From Cloacibacterium sp047601505 (GTDB lineage Bacteria > Bacteroidota > Bacteroidia > Flavobacteriales > Weeksellaceae): a DNA stretch of 64,000 bases. Shown here piece by piece: positions 38,159 through 46,759 of this stretch. The stretch covers positions 2,852,001 through 2,916,000 of the forward strand of contig NZ_JASGJD010000001.1 of the NCBI RefSeq assembly GCF_047601505.1. Direction: 5' to 3'. Within the stretch, counting starts at the first letter, position 1. Each line of letters starts with the position of its first letter. Under the pieces are notes generated by a model. That model made no database searches. It saw nothing but the letters and a program-made list of their open reading frames with translations, and was not told where the DNA came from. Both the position numbers and the translations under genes were made by a program.

Positions 38159-40618
38159 ATGAAACAATCTCTATCCTCTTTATTTTTACTGATTTTCGCA
38201 TTTTCTTTTAGTCAGATTCAATTAAAAGTAATCAGTTCTAAAAACCAAAAACCAATCTACAACGCATCGGTTTATTGTGACGACAATCTTCTCGGGAAAA
38301 CCAATGCCAATGGAGAATTATCTTTCAAAACGAAATGTAAAAAAGTGGACATTCTTGCCAATAATTTCGAAAGTGAAGAAGCAGATGTTAAAAAATTAAT
38401 GCAAATTTCTCTGAAACCTTCTTCGGAAAAAACGGGAAACATAGACCGTATCGTTTTAACAGACAAAAGCGACCCAAAAGCACTAAAAATGCTAGACGAA
38501 CTCTTGAAAAGATACAAAGAAAACAGTCCGAAAGCTTTAGATTCTTATGATTTTAAATCGTATAGTAAAATCTCGATTGATTTTGATAAAGATTCGGTTG
38601 CTGCTTATCAGGATTTTATGGCAAAAAGAACAGATTCTATCAAGAAAATAGAAAACCGAACGCTGAAAAATCAAAACGACAAAAAAAAGAAAGATTCTCT
38701 TGCAGAGGATGATTTAACAAAAATGGCTCAAAACAACCAATTTTTCCTTTGGGAAAAGGTTTCGGAGTACAAATATTCTCAGAAATTTGGAGAAAAAACC
38801 AATATTATAGACAATAGAATGTCTGGTTTTCCCAATCCTATTTATGAAGCATTGGCGCTTAATATTTCAAATTTAAACCGAATTCCGAGGCAAATAAGAC
38901 CCGAAAACAGGAAAATTTATAATTATTATCTTTCGGATACCATTTCTCTGGACAACAGAAAAACGTTTGTGATAAAATTTAAAGAAGTAAACAACAAAGG
39001 CAAGCAAAATCCTAGAAAATTCAATGGAAAAATCTATGTAGATGCCGAAAATTTTGCCCTCAAAAAAATTGAAAGCAGTAGCAAAAAAAGCAACGAAGGA
39101 AATGTAGTTTCGGTGTGGAAACCTATCAACAACAAGTGGTTTCTAGATTATGAAAATCTGAAAATTAGAATGGGCGACCAAACTTTTACCACAGGAAAAT
39201 CTAACGATACTGTAAAAGCCGGACAAAAGCCTAAAATGAATAAAAAATCCTTCAGTAATTTTCTTTTTGTAAAAAATCAATATTTCGATTTTGAAATTAA
39301 TAAAGAACAAAAATCTGCTGATTTTAAAGGTTACGCTTTGGAGGTAAAAGGTTCTGATGGAAGTCAACTTCAAAAATACAGAACAGACAGCTTAACCACC
39401 AGAGAAAAAGGAACTTACGTTAAAATTGATAGTTTGGTGAAAAAATATGATTTTGACAAAAAAGTAAGCCTTTTCACCAATTTAATGAAAGGAAATTTTC
39501 GTTATAAAATGGTAGATTTCGACCTTACCAAAATTTTTAATTACGACAAATTTCAAGGTGTAAGATTAGGAGTTGGCGCAAAACTCAACGAAAAATTCAG
39601 TAAAACTTTTTCGCCAGATGCTTATTTCGGTTATGGTTTTAGAGACCACACTTGGAAATATGGCGCAGGTTTAGATGTGAAACTTTCAGAAAAAAGAACT
39701 TCTATTTTCAGAGTAGATTATTCTGATGATGTTTTTGCCGCAGGAAGAATCAGCACCGCACTTTGGGACAATCCAATGAAATTAAAAGACTTAGGAGTAG
39801 ATTTGTATAATGCTAATTTCTATCAAAGTAAAAAAATTGGAGCTTCATTTTTGTACGATGTTTCTAATAGTTTGACGGCAAAAATTGGTTTAAATCACGA
39901 AAATCAAAAAGCACTTTTTGATTATCAATACCAAAATTTAGGAAATAGTTTCAAAAATGTGAGCGCAACTCTATCATTGAAATTTTCTCCAAACGATAAA
40001 AATATGATGACTCCAGGTGGAAAATTAACGTATGAAAAGAAATTTCCACAATTTTTCTTGAATTATGAATTCGGAAGTAAAATTTTCGATGGCGAGCTAA
40101 ATTACCACAGATTAGACGCTTTGGCAATACATCAATTCAGAAGCAAATTAGGAACTACAACGCTTAAATTTTTAGGCGGAATCTCTTCCGGAACCGCTCC
40201 TATTTGGAAAAATTTTGAAATTATCGGACAAACCAATGGTTCATCAGAAAACTGGACTTCAAAAATCAATACACCATCCACTTTAGGATTTGTAACCATG
40301 CCTTCAGGAACTTTCTATGCAGATAAATTTGTAAGTTTGCAGGTTTCTCAATATTTGCCTTTCAGGTTTAAAACAATTGGGAAAACCTATTCTACCATAG
40401 AATTAGAATACAAAACGGCAGTTGGAAATTTCAAAAATCCGGAAAATCATCAGTTCAATTTCCAAGTTTTAAACCATAATTATCAAGAAGTTGGCTTTAT
40501 TTGGAACAGATTTTTGGGAAGAAAATTCGATGTAGGATTTTCTTATAGACTTGGTTATTATCAAACTTCTCAGTTTAAAGATAATTTCGGTTTACAAATC
40601 AGATTATCAGGATTTTAA
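38159..40618 (+). CDS. DUF5686 outer-membrane protein with carboxypeptidase-regulatory-like N-domain
   Basis: The 819-residue protein has a signal peptide (residues 1-19, LSSLFLLIFAFSFSQ). Residues 20-95 resemble the carboxypeptidase-D regulatory-like fold: ISSKNQKPIYNASVYCDDNL and LGKTNANGELSFKTK. The rest matches DUF5686: LKRYKENSPKALDSYDFKSY, FPNPIYEALALNISNL, then a C-terminal beta barrel with YGAGLDVKLSEKRTSIFRVD and GFIWNRFLGRKFDVGFSYRL ending in an aromatic-hydrophobic strand. It is an outer-membrane protein of unknown role, widespread in Bacteroidota. It is not paired with a SusC/D set. Confidence 0.9.
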   Translation: MKQSLSSLFLLIFAFSFSQIQLKVISSKNQKPIYNASVYCDDNLLGKTNANGELSFKTKCKKVDILANNFESEEADVKKLMQISLKPSSEKTGNIDRIVLTDKSDPKALKMLDELLKRYKENSPKALDSYDFKSYSKISIDFDKDSVAAYQDFMAKRTDSIKKIENRTLKNQNDKKKKDSLAEDDLTKMAQNNQFFLWEKVSEYKYSQKFGEKTNIIDNRMSGFPNPIYEALALNISNLNRIPRQIRPENRKIYNYYLSDTISLDNRKTFVIKFKEVNNKGKQNPRKFNGKIYVDAENFALKKIESSSKKSNEGNVVSVWKPINNKWFLDYENLKIRMGDQTFTTGKSNDTVKAGQKPKMNKKSFSNFLFVKNQYFDFEINKEQKSADFKGYALEVKGSDGSQLQKYRTDSLTTREKGTYVKIDSLVKKYDFDKKVSLFTNLMKGNFRYKMVDFDLTKIFNYDKFQGVRLGVGAKLNEKFSKTFSPDAYFGYGFRDHTWKYGAGLDVKLSEKRTSIFRVDYSDDVFAAGRISTALWDNPMKLKDLGVDLYNANFYQSKKIGASFLYDVSNSLTAKIGLNHENQKALFDYQYQNLGNSFKNVSATLSLKFSPNDKNMMTPGGKLTYEKKFPQFFLNYEFGSKIFDGELNYHRLDALAIHQFRSKLGTTTLKFLGGISSGTAPIWKNFEIIGQTNGSSENWTSKINTPSTLGFVTMPSGTFYADKFVSLQVSQYLPFRFKTIGKTYSTIELEYKTAVGNFKNPENHQFNFQVLNHNYQEVGFIWNRFLGRKFDVGFSYRLGYYQTSQFKDNFGLQIRLSGF

Positions 40619-40628
40619 ACTCAAAATC

Positions 40629-40667
40629 GGTATCATTTCGGAGGAAAATCTCCTTCGGAATGATATT
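40629..40667. terminator. Bidirectional hairpin between DUF5686 and nuclease genes
   Basis: TATCATTTCGGAGGA/TCCTTCGGAATGATA pairs over about 13 of 15 positions and lies between two converging genes. Confidence 0.65.
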
Positions 40668-40670
40668 TCT

Positions 40671-41144
40671 TTACTTCCACAATCCCAATTTTTTATTTCT
40701 CGCCAATTTTTCAGCTTTGGTAAAAACTTCTACAAATTTTACATTTGGCGGAAAAGTAGCTACCACCGCAAAACCATTTTCTACTAAATATTGATTGAGA
40801 AAAACGCCATTTTCTAGATAAGCATACGCTAAAATCCTTCCGTATCTATCGGTTTTTTGAATATCAAAAGTCAATTTTACTTTTTTATTTTTGAGAAGAT
40901 TGGTTACAAAAACTTTTGCTTCTTTCCCGAAATATTCTTTGCGAAATTTCTTGCCAACATTGTAACTTTCTGGCGCATCAATCCCAATTAATCTAATTTT
41001 GAATTTTTCAAAATTTTTTTTCATCACATAAAAAGTATCGCCATCTGTAATTTTAGAAACTGTGTAAAAAGTATTTTCTTTGAGTTGAGCATTCAACATT
41101 AAAACTAAGAAAAGTGAAACTATTTTTAAAAATTTTAACTTCAT
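40671..41144 (-). CDS. Secreted thermonuclease-family (SNase) protein
   Basis: The 157-residue protein has a signal peptide (residues 1-20, IVSLFLVLMLNAQ). The SNase fold shows VSKITDGDTFYVMKKNFEKF with the metal-binding Asp, IRLIGIDAPES with the first catalytic Arg, and DIQKTDRYGRILAYAYLENG with the second. Length and motifs fit a compact secreted nuclease that degrades DNA or RNA outside the cytoplasm. It converges on the DUF5686 gene with a shared hairpin. The function by family is firm; its biological use is unknown. Confidence 0.9.
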   Translation of the reverse strand: MKLKFLKIVSLFLVLMLNAQLKENTFYTVSKITDGDTFYVMKKNFEKFKIRLIGIDAPESYNVGKKFRKEYFGKEAKVFVTNLLKNKKVKLTFDIQKTDRYGRILAYAYLENGVFLNQYLVENGFAVVATFPPNVKFVEVFTKAEKLARNKKLGLWK

Positions 41145-41230
41145 AAATCTAAATTTGTCGAAGACAATTTTTGCGCCTCAAACACATTTTAAATTTAAAA
41201 TTAATATTGCGTCTTTGCGTTGAAATAAAC

Positions 41231-41238
41231 TATTTTTG
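41231..41238 (+). promoter_or_regulatory. prfB promoter -7 box
   Basis: TATTTTTG matches TAnnTTTG and lies 20 bases before the TTG start of prfB. Confidence 0.6.
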
Positions 41239-41258
41239 CAAATCTAAAGATTTTAGTT

Positions 41259-42371
41259 TTGATTACAACAGACCAACTTAAAGATACACAAAAACGCATC
41301 GAAGATTTGTATAAATTTCTTCAAATTGAAAAGAAGAAACTAGAAATCATCAACGATGACGAAAAAACGGCTGCTCCAGAATTTTGGGACAATCCAAAAG
41401 AAGCTGAAACTTTTTTAAAACAACTGCGTTCTAAGAAAAAATGGGTAGAAGAATACGAAGAAATTAATACTCAATTTGAAGATTTGCAGGTTTTGGTAGA
41501 ATTTGCAAAAGAAGATGCCGATTCTGAAAAAGAATTGGACGAACAATTCCCAGAATTGGTAGAAAAAATAGAAAATCTGGAATTCAAAAATATGCTTTCT
41601 AACGAAGGCGACGAACTTTCGGCAGTTCTACAAATTACAGCTGGAGCTGGTGGAACAGAATCTTGTGATTGGGCTTCTATGCTGATGAGAATGTACCAAA
41701 TGTGGAGCGAAAAACAAGGTTACAAAATCCGTGAACTGAACTATCAAGAAGGCGACGTAGCTGGTGTAAAAACGGTAACTCTGGAAATTGACGGAGAATA
41801 TGCTTTCGGATATTTGAAAGGCGAAAACGGAGTTCACAGATTGGTAAGAATTTCGCCGTTTGACAGCAATGCGAAGCGACACACTAGTTTTGTTTCGGTG
41901 TATGTTTATCCTTTGGTAGATGATTCTATAGAAATTAACATCAATCCGGCAGACATTTCTTTTGAAACCATGCGAAGCTCCGGAGCTGGTGGACAAAACG
42001 TAAACAAGGTAGAAACAGCGGTGCGTCTTCGTCACGCTCCTACAGGAATTATTATTGAAAATTCTGAATCTCGTTCTCAGCTTCAAAATAAAGAAAAAGC
42101 AATGCAACTTTTGAAATCTCGACTTTATGAAATGGAATTGGAAGAACGTATGAAAGCCAGAAACGAAATTGAAGCCAATAAAATGAAAATTGAATGGGGA
42201 AGCCAAATTAGAAATTACGTAATGCATCCTTATAAATTGGTAAAAGACGTGCGTTCTGGTTTTGAAACTTCGGATGTTGATGGCGTAATGAATGGAAATC
42301 TTACTCCGTTCTTGAAAGCTTACTTAATGAACGAAGGAACTGCAGTTTCTGATGATGATTTTAACTTGTAA
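41259..42371 (+). CDS. prfB: Peptide chain release factor 2
   Basis: RF2 ends translation at UGA and UAA. The 370-residue reading is uninterrupted: the place of the usual +1 frameshift site (after DLYKFL) reads CTT CAA, with no in-frame TGA, so the programmed frameshift is absent. The start is TTG at 41259, because no ATG lies upstream in frame and the sequence MITTDQLKDTQKR fits RF2. The codon-recognition tripeptide SPF is in VRISPFDSNAKRHTSF and the catalytic GGQ in SSGAGGQNVNKVETAVRLRH. The -7 box is 20 bases upstream. The absence of frameshifting means autoregulation by UGA readthrough is not expected. Confidence 0.95.
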   Translation: MITTDQLKDTQKRIEDLYKFLQIEKKKLEIINDDEKTAAPEFWDNPKEAETFLKQLRSKKKWVEEYEEINTQFEDLQVLVEFAKEDADSEKELDEQFPELVEKIENLEFKNMLSNEGDELSAVLQITAGAGGTESCDWASMLMRMYQMWSEKQGYKIRELNYQEGDVAGVKTVTLEIDGEYAFGYLKGENGVHRLVRISPFDSNAKRHTSFVSVYVYPLVDDSIEININPADISFETMRSSGAGGQNVNKVETAVRLRHAPTGIIIENSESRSQLQNKEKAMQLLKSRLYEMELEERMKARNEIEANKMKIEWGSQIRNYVMHPYKLVKDVRSGFETSDVDGVMNGNLTPFLKAYLMNEGTAVSDDDFNL

Positions 42372-42433
42372 CATTTCTTCTGAAAAACAATGGTTTATGA
42401 AAATTATTTTCTAATTTAGTAACAAATTAAAGA

Positions 42434-42745
42434 ATGATGAGAAAATTATATTTACCATTATTGTTGGCAATTTCATTTGTTTCTAAAGCTCAGATTTTAG
42501 ATTCTACAAAAGTTGAAAAAGCAACAGTGTATTCTTTAAAAATAGCAAATCCTATTGTAAACAAACCTTTGTTTTTTAAAGAAACTCAAAATGAAGGGAA
42601 CGACATTCAAAAAAATTTGAATCAACTTAATTCAAGATTTACCGTTAATCCTTATCAAATTCCAAAAACCATTACCAATCCTAATGGTGTTTCAACGCCC
42701 AAACAAGCTATTATTTCTGGATTATTAAAAGGAATAACAAGATAA
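42434..42745 (+). CDS. Small secreted protein of unknown function
   Basis: A 103-residue product with a signal peptide (residues 1-20, LYLPLLLAISFVSKAQ). The mature 83 residues are polar: KVEKATVYSLKIANPIVNKP, FFKETQNEGNDIQKNLNQLN and a conserved-looking C-terminus TNPNGVSTPKQAIISGLLKG. I do not recognise a family. It lies 63 bases after prfB on the same strand with a terminator behind it. Confidence 0.7.
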   Translation: MMRKLYLPLLLAISFVSKAQILDSTKVEKATVYSLKIANPIVNKPLFFKETQNEGNDIQKNLNQLNSRFTVNPYQIPKTITNPNGVSTPKQAIISGLLKGITR

Positions 42746-42746
42746 A

Positions 42747-42780
42747 AAAAGGAAGTTTAAATTTTTAAACTTCCTTTTTC
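42747..42780. terminator. Bidirectional terminator
   Basis: AAAAGGAAGTTTAAA/TTTAAACTTCCTTTT around TTT; the stem includes the stop codon of the minus-strand DedA gene. Confidence 0.85.
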
Positions 42781-43424
42781 TTTGAAAAAAATATTTGTTT
42801 GATGAGCGGAATATTCGCCAAAATGATGATTCCCCAAATCATTAAATCTAAATTTTCTTTTACCCATTCTATTTTACCAAGATTGTAGCCCAATAAACCA
42901 ATTACACCTACCCAAAGAAAAGCTCCAATAATACTAAAAGTGAGAAATGTAGAATATTTCACTTTAGTAGAACCACAAAGAAAAGGAACAATTGTTCTTA
43001 CAACAGGTACAAAACGGGCAATAATGATAGAATTTTTACCATTTTTATCAAAAAAATGTTTTGCTTTTTCGATATGTTTTTTCTTAATAAAACGGTCTTT
43101 TTCACTATTCATAATGTAATCTCCGAAACGTTTTCCAACATAATAATTTACGTTATCGCCCAAAACGGCAGCAAACATAAGCAACGGAATTACAATCCAA
43201 ATATTAAGAGATTCTTCTTGTGCAAGAAGTCCGATAGTGAAAATAAGTGCATCACCAGGCAAAAAAGGCATTAAAAAAGATGCTACAATAAGACCTGTCT
43301 CTGCAAAAATTATGGCAAAAAGGAAAACATAAACCCAATTGTTGTATTTTTCTATAATCGAAATTAATACTTGATCAGGCTTTGAAACAAAGTCTATTAT
43401 AAAAGTCCATATGCTTTCTAACAT
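42765..43424 (-). CDS. DedA family inner-membrane protein, copy 2
   Basis: The 219-residue DedA protein has about five membrane segments. Typical motifs are FAETGLIVASFLMPFLPGDA, GDNVNYYVGKRFGDY, IARFVPVVRTIVPFLCG and GAFLWVGVIGLLGYNLG. DedA proteins are probably phospholipid (undecaprenyl-phosphate or PE) flippases; the substrate of this one is not shown. It follows its paralogue by three bases on the same strand and shares about half its motifs. The conserved acidic and arginine residues (E in FAETG, R in RFVPVVR) are present. Confidence 0.9.
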   Translation of the reverse strand: MLESIWTFIIDFVSKPDQVLISIIEKYNNWVYVFLFAIIFAETGLIVASFLMPFLPGDALIFTIGLLAQEESLNIWIVIPLLMFAAVLGDNVNYYVGKRFGDYIMNSEKDRFIKKKHIEKAKHFFDKNGKNSIIIARFVPVVRTIVPFLCGSTKVKYSTFLTFSIIGAFLWVGVIGLLGYNLGKIEWVKENLDLMIWGIIILANIPLIKQIFFSKKKEV

Positions 43425-43427
43425 ATT

Positions 43428-44063
43428 TTACTTCTTTCTTTTAAATGCTTTAAAGATAATAGGTAAAATTGAAACAAAAACAATTCCTAAAACAAATTTT
43501 TCAAAATTTAATTTCACCCATTCTATATTTCCTAGAAAATAGCCTAATAAAGTGATGGAGGTAACCCAAAGAAAAGCGCCTGAAATACAATACAATAGAT
43601 AAGTTCTGTACTTCATTTCTCCAGCTCCTGCTACGAAAGGAGCAATAGTTCTTACAATAGGAATAAATCTCGCCAAAATGACCGTTTTACCGCCATTTTC
43701 TGCAAAATATTTTTCTGTATCTTCGATATGAGATTTCTTTAAAAATAGAATTCTTTCTTTAGATTGAATATAATCGCCAAATTTCTTCCCGATAAAATAA
43801 TTAACATTATCGCCCAAAAGTGCAGCAAAAACCAACAACGGAATTACCGTATAAATATCAATTTGCCCCGTTGTAGCAGCTATTAAACCTACTGCAAAAA
43901 GTAGAGAATCTCCTGGTAACAAAGGCATTACCACAACACCCGTTTCTATAAAAATAACCAAGAATAAAAATAAGTAAATATAGACGCCGTAATCTCTAAT
44001 AATTCCTGTGAGAGTGGTAAGAGGATCGCCCAAAAATTCAAGAAAAAAATGTATTAAATCCAT
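43428..44063 (-). CDS. DedA family inner-membrane protein, copy 1
   Basis: The 211-residue paralogue has VIFIETGVVVMPLLPGDSLL, GDNVNYFIGKKFGDYIQS, ARFIPIVRTIAPFVAGAGEM and GAFLWVTSITLLGYFLG. Its role is as for copy 2: a flippase-like DedA. The pair is a tandem duplication that has diverged. It is divergent from dnaG, and the gap between them carries a heptamer repeat. No regulator site was identified. Confidence 0.9.
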   Translation of the reverse strand: MDLIHFFLEFLGDPLTTLTGIIRDYGVYIYLFLFLVIFIETGVVVMPLLPGDSLLFAVGLIAATTGQIDIYTVIPLLVFAALLGDNVNYFIGKKFGDYIQSKERILFLKKSHIEDTEKYFAENGGKTVILARFIPIVRTIAPFVAGAGEMKYRTYLLYCISGAFLWVTSITLLGYFLGNIEWVKLNFEKFVLGIVFVSILPIIFKAFKRKK

Positions 44064-44152
44064 TTATTAATCATTATTGCACAAAGATACATTAAAATTC
44101 TATGGTTTTGAAAAAGTTTCAAATTGTTTGATATGGTTTATTATAAATACAT

Positions 44153-44187
44153 TTCATCATCCATCATCCATCATCCAACTTCCAACA
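44153..44187. repeat. Heptamer repeat before dnaG
   Basis: Units CATCATC, CATCATC, CATCATC, CAACTTC, CAAC follow at a 7-base period, ending 20 bases before dnaG ATG at 44208. Confidence 0.65.
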
Positions 44188-44207
44188 ATTTTTTATAATT
44201 TTACCAC

Positions 44208-46124
44208 ATGATTTCTCAAAAAACCATCGATAAAATATTTTCAACCATTAGAGTTGAAGAAATTATTGGCGAATATGTTCAACTGAAACGCGCTGGCTCA
44301 AATTTCAAAGGTTTGAGTCCTTTTCACGAAGAAAAAACGCCAAGTTTTGTGGTTTCTCCGAGCAAACAAATCTGGAAAGATTTCTCCTCCGGGAAAGGTG
44401 GAAGTGCCATCACTTTTTTGATGGAAATCGAAAATTTCACTTATCCTGAAGCTCTTCGTCATGCTGCAAAAAAATACGGAATCGAGATTGAAGAAGACCA
44501 AATAGAATATTCTGAAGAGCAAAAAAAAGCGCAAACAGAACGCGAACTTCTCTATAAAATTCATGATGTTGCCAATAATTTTTATCAAGAAATTCTTTGG
44601 GAAAATGAGGAAGGGAAAACCATTGGTTTGTCTTATTTCAAAGAAAGAGAATTGCATGATGACATTATTAAGAAGTTTCAACTTGGTTATTCTCCAGAAA
44701 AAAAAGATGCTTTTACAAAATTTGCTATAGAAAAAGGCTACGAAAAAGAAATTTTAGAAAAATCTGGAATTTCAATCTTCCCAGAAAACACTCCAACAGG
44801 AATTGACAGATTTCGTGAACGTGTAATTTTCCCAATTCATAGTTTCAGCGGAAGAGTTTTGGGTTTTGGAGCGAGAATTCTGAAATCTAATGTAAAAACC
44901 GCCAAATATCTCAACTCTCCAGAAACCGAAATTTATCATAAATCTAATGTTTTATATGGCTTAAACCAAAGTAAACAAGCGATTTCCAGAGAAAATCTGT
45001 GTCTTTTGGTAGAAGGTTATATGGATGTGATTTCGCTTCACCAGAGCGGAATAGAAAACGTGGTGGCAAGTTCTGGAACTGCTCTTACCACAGAACAAAT
45101 AAAACTTATCAAACGTCTTACCGAAAACGTAACCATCCTTTTTGATGGCGATGCAGCAGGTATTAAAGCGAGTTTTAGAAGTATAGACATGCTTCTTACC
45201 GAAGGCATGAATATAAGAGTGGTTTTGTTTCCTGATGGCGACGATCCTGATAGTTTTGCAAGAAAAAATCCGAGAGAATTTGTAGAAAATTTCATCAAAA
45301 ATCAAGCAAAAGATTTCATCGATTTTAAAGCGGAAATTTTATTAAAAGAAGCAGAAAACGACCCTATAAAAAAAGCAGAAGCCATCAGAGATATTGTAAA
45401 ATCTGTTGGTTTTGTAAGCAATGCACTAAAGCAAGAAGTCTATTTAAAACAAGTTTCCACAAAATTTGAACTTTCGGAGCAGTCTCTTTTTAATGAATTA
45501 GGCGTTCAAAAACAAATTGTACAACAACAGCAACCAAAAGAAAAGAGAGAAACAAATGTTGTAAAACTCGAAAAAGTTCAGGAAACGCTAGAAACCATTA
45601 ATCCGCTTTTGGTTTTAGAAGAAAAATTGGTAGAATTGATGTTGAAATATGGAGATTACGTTCTTGAAAGGAAAACTCCGGAAAATGAAGTTTATCAAAT
45701 TACAGTAATCGAAGAAATTATCGGACATTTAGAAGAAGACGATTGTGAGATTATCTCACCAATTAATCAAAAAATTATCTCAGAAATAAAATTTGGAATT
45801 CAGCAAAACGAACTTCGTTCTGGAAACTTTTTCATGACTTTGATGGACGAAAACATCGTTACCAAAACAGCAGATGCTCTAGTAAACCCTTATGAATTAA
45901 GCAATTGGGAGAAACACAATATTTATTTCAGCAAAGAAGAAGAATTAATAGATAGAATTGTAAAAGATGTAGTTATTCGTCACAAAAGAGAATACATTAT
46001 TAAGATTATCAACGATTTAAAGCATCAAATAACCGAAGAAAACAGCGAAGATGCTTATAGAAAAATCATCAATCTTACTCAATTAAAAAATAAAATTGAT
46101 GAGAAATTGTATCGTATTTTATAG
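44208..46124 (+). CDS. dnaG: DNA primase DnaG without zinc ligands
   Basis: DnaG makes RNA primers at the replication fork. The 638-residue protein has the CHC2-type N-domain (YVQLKRAGSNFKGLSPFHEE, PSFVVSPSKQIWKDFSSGKG), a Toprim core with LLVEGYMDVISLHQSGIENV and ILFDGDAAGIKASFRSID, and a C-terminal DnaB-binding region. In E. coli DnaG the zinc ligands are C40, H43, C61 and C64; here they are S37, H40, D58 and S61, so only the histidine remains. Zinc binding should be lost. The polymerase motifs are intact, so it should still work. Recall suggests this is a flavobacterial trait, which I could not check. Confidence 0.95.
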   Translation: MISQKTIDKIFSTIRVEEIIGEYVQLKRAGSNFKGLSPFHEEKTPSFVVSPSKQIWKDFSSGKGGSAITFLMEIENFTYPEALRHAAKKYGIEIEEDQIEYSEEQKKAQTERELLYKIHDVANNFYQEILWENEEGKTIGLSYFKERELHDDIIKKFQLGYSPEKKDAFTKFAIEKGYEKEILEKSGISIFPENTPTGIDRFRERVIFPIHSFSGRVLGFGARILKSNVKTAKYLNSPETEIYHKSNVLYGLNQSKQAISRENLCLLVEGYMDVISLHQSGIENVVASSGTALTTEQIKLIKRLTENVTILFDGDAAGIKASFRSIDMLLTEGMNIRVVLFPDGDDPDSFARKNPREFVENFIKNQAKDFIDFKAEILLKEAENDPIKKAEAIRDIVKSVGFVSNALKQEVYLKQVSTKFELSEQSLFNELGVQKQIVQQQQPKEKRETNVVKLEKVQETLETINPLLVLEEKLVELMLKYGDYVLERKTPENEVYQITVIEEIIGHLEEDDCEIISPINQKIISEIKFGIQQNELRSGNFFMTLMDENIVTKTADALVNPYELSNWEKHNIYFSKEEELIDRIVKDVVIRHKREYIIKIINDLKHQITEENSEDAYRKIINLTQLKNKIDEKLYRIL

Positions 46125-46156
46125 TTTATTTTTACTTTAATATTAACTTTATTTAC

Positions 46157-46164
46157 TAATTTTG
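46157..46164 (+). promoter_or_regulatory. Toxin-antitoxin promoter -7 box
   Basis: TAATTTTG matches TAnnTTTG. It includes a TTG that could be mistaken for a start at 46162, so the true antitoxin start is ATG 46180. Confidence 0.65.
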
Positions 46165-46179
46165 AATAAAACAAAAGTT

Positions 46180-46395
46180 ATGGACATTTCTATAAAACTT
46201 CCGTTTGAGCAACTTTTGGGAATTATAAAGAATCTTAATCCTAAAGAAAAAGAAGAAGTTGCAAAAATTCTTCTAGAAGAAACTGAAGTTTCTGATAAAA
46301 TGTGGAGCGAAGCCGTAAAACGAAAAAAAGATTTTGAAGAAGGTAAAATAAGTTCCGAATCTTGGCAAAATCTCAAAAAGAGAATTTTAGGTTGA
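46180..46395 (+). CDS. Antitoxin of a RelE/ParE-type toxin-antitoxin pair
   Basis: The 71-residue protein, MDISIKLPFEQLLGIIKNLN followed by PKEKEEVAKILLEETEVS and SESWQNLKKRILG, is highly charged and helical, like the short 'addiction module' antitoxins next to ParE toxins. I place the start at ATG 46180; an in-frame TTG at 46162 overlaps the -7 box. The stop TGA (46393-46395) overlaps the toxin start TTG by two bases. It should bind the toxin and repress its own promoter. Partner identity supports the call. Confidence 0.82.
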   Translation: MDISIKLPFEQLLGIIKNLNPKEKEEVAKILLEETEVSDKMWSEAVKRKKDFEEGKISSESWQNLKKRILG

Positions 46396-46688
46396 ATTAT
46401 CAAATAGAATTTCTAGCACCAGCCTCTATTGAATTAGAAGATGCTTTTCTTTGGTATGAACAAAAAAAGGAAAATCTTGGCGTAGAATTTATAGAAGAAT
46501 TAGAATATTATTTAAGATTAATTTCAGAAAATCCTTTCTACTTTGAAGCCAATCAAGAAAAAGAAAATTTAAGAAAAGTTCCTTTAATAAGATTTCCTTA
46601 CATCATAATTTATTGGATTGATGAAAATTCTAAAACCATTTTTATTGATGCCGTTTTTCATTCTAAAAGAAAACCTAAAAAATACTGA
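46392..46688 (+). CDS. RelE/ParE family toxin
   Basis: With TTG at 46392 the protein has 98 residues, usual for ParE. It reads NYQIEFLAPASIELEDAFLW, YEQKKENLGVEFIEELEYYL, RKVPLIRFPYIIIYWIDENS and KTIFIDAVFHSKRKPKKY. The beta-alpha-alpha-beta-beta-beta ParE/RelE layout and the C-terminal HSKRKP are typical. An ATG at 46362 in the same frame would add ten residues overlapping the antitoxin and I reject it, because the TTGA overlap gives translational coupling. ParE members poison gyrase and RelE members cut mRNA; which one this is cannot be told. Confidence 0.85.
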   Translation: MNYQIEFLAPASIELEDAFLWYEQKKENLGVEFIEELEYYLRLISENPFYFEANQEKENLRKVPLIRFPYIIIYWIDENSKTIFIDAVFHSKRKPKKY

Positions 46689-46697
46689 CACTTTGGC

Positions 46698-46705
46698 TAA
46701 ATTTG
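46698..46705 (+). promoter_or_regulatory. clpP promoter -7 box
   Basis: TAAATTTG matches TAnnTTTG, leaving a leader of about 50 nt before ATG 46760. Confidence 0.6.
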
Positions 46706-46759
46706 TAAAAAGGTATAGACTTTGAGCCATACTATTAAACTTTAAATAAAAAATTTAAA

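Noticed and set aside
46362..46391. ATG start for the RelE/ParE toxin at 46362
   Set aside because: It would add ten charged residues read over the antitoxin end and lose the stop-start overlap. TTG at 46392 fits family length.
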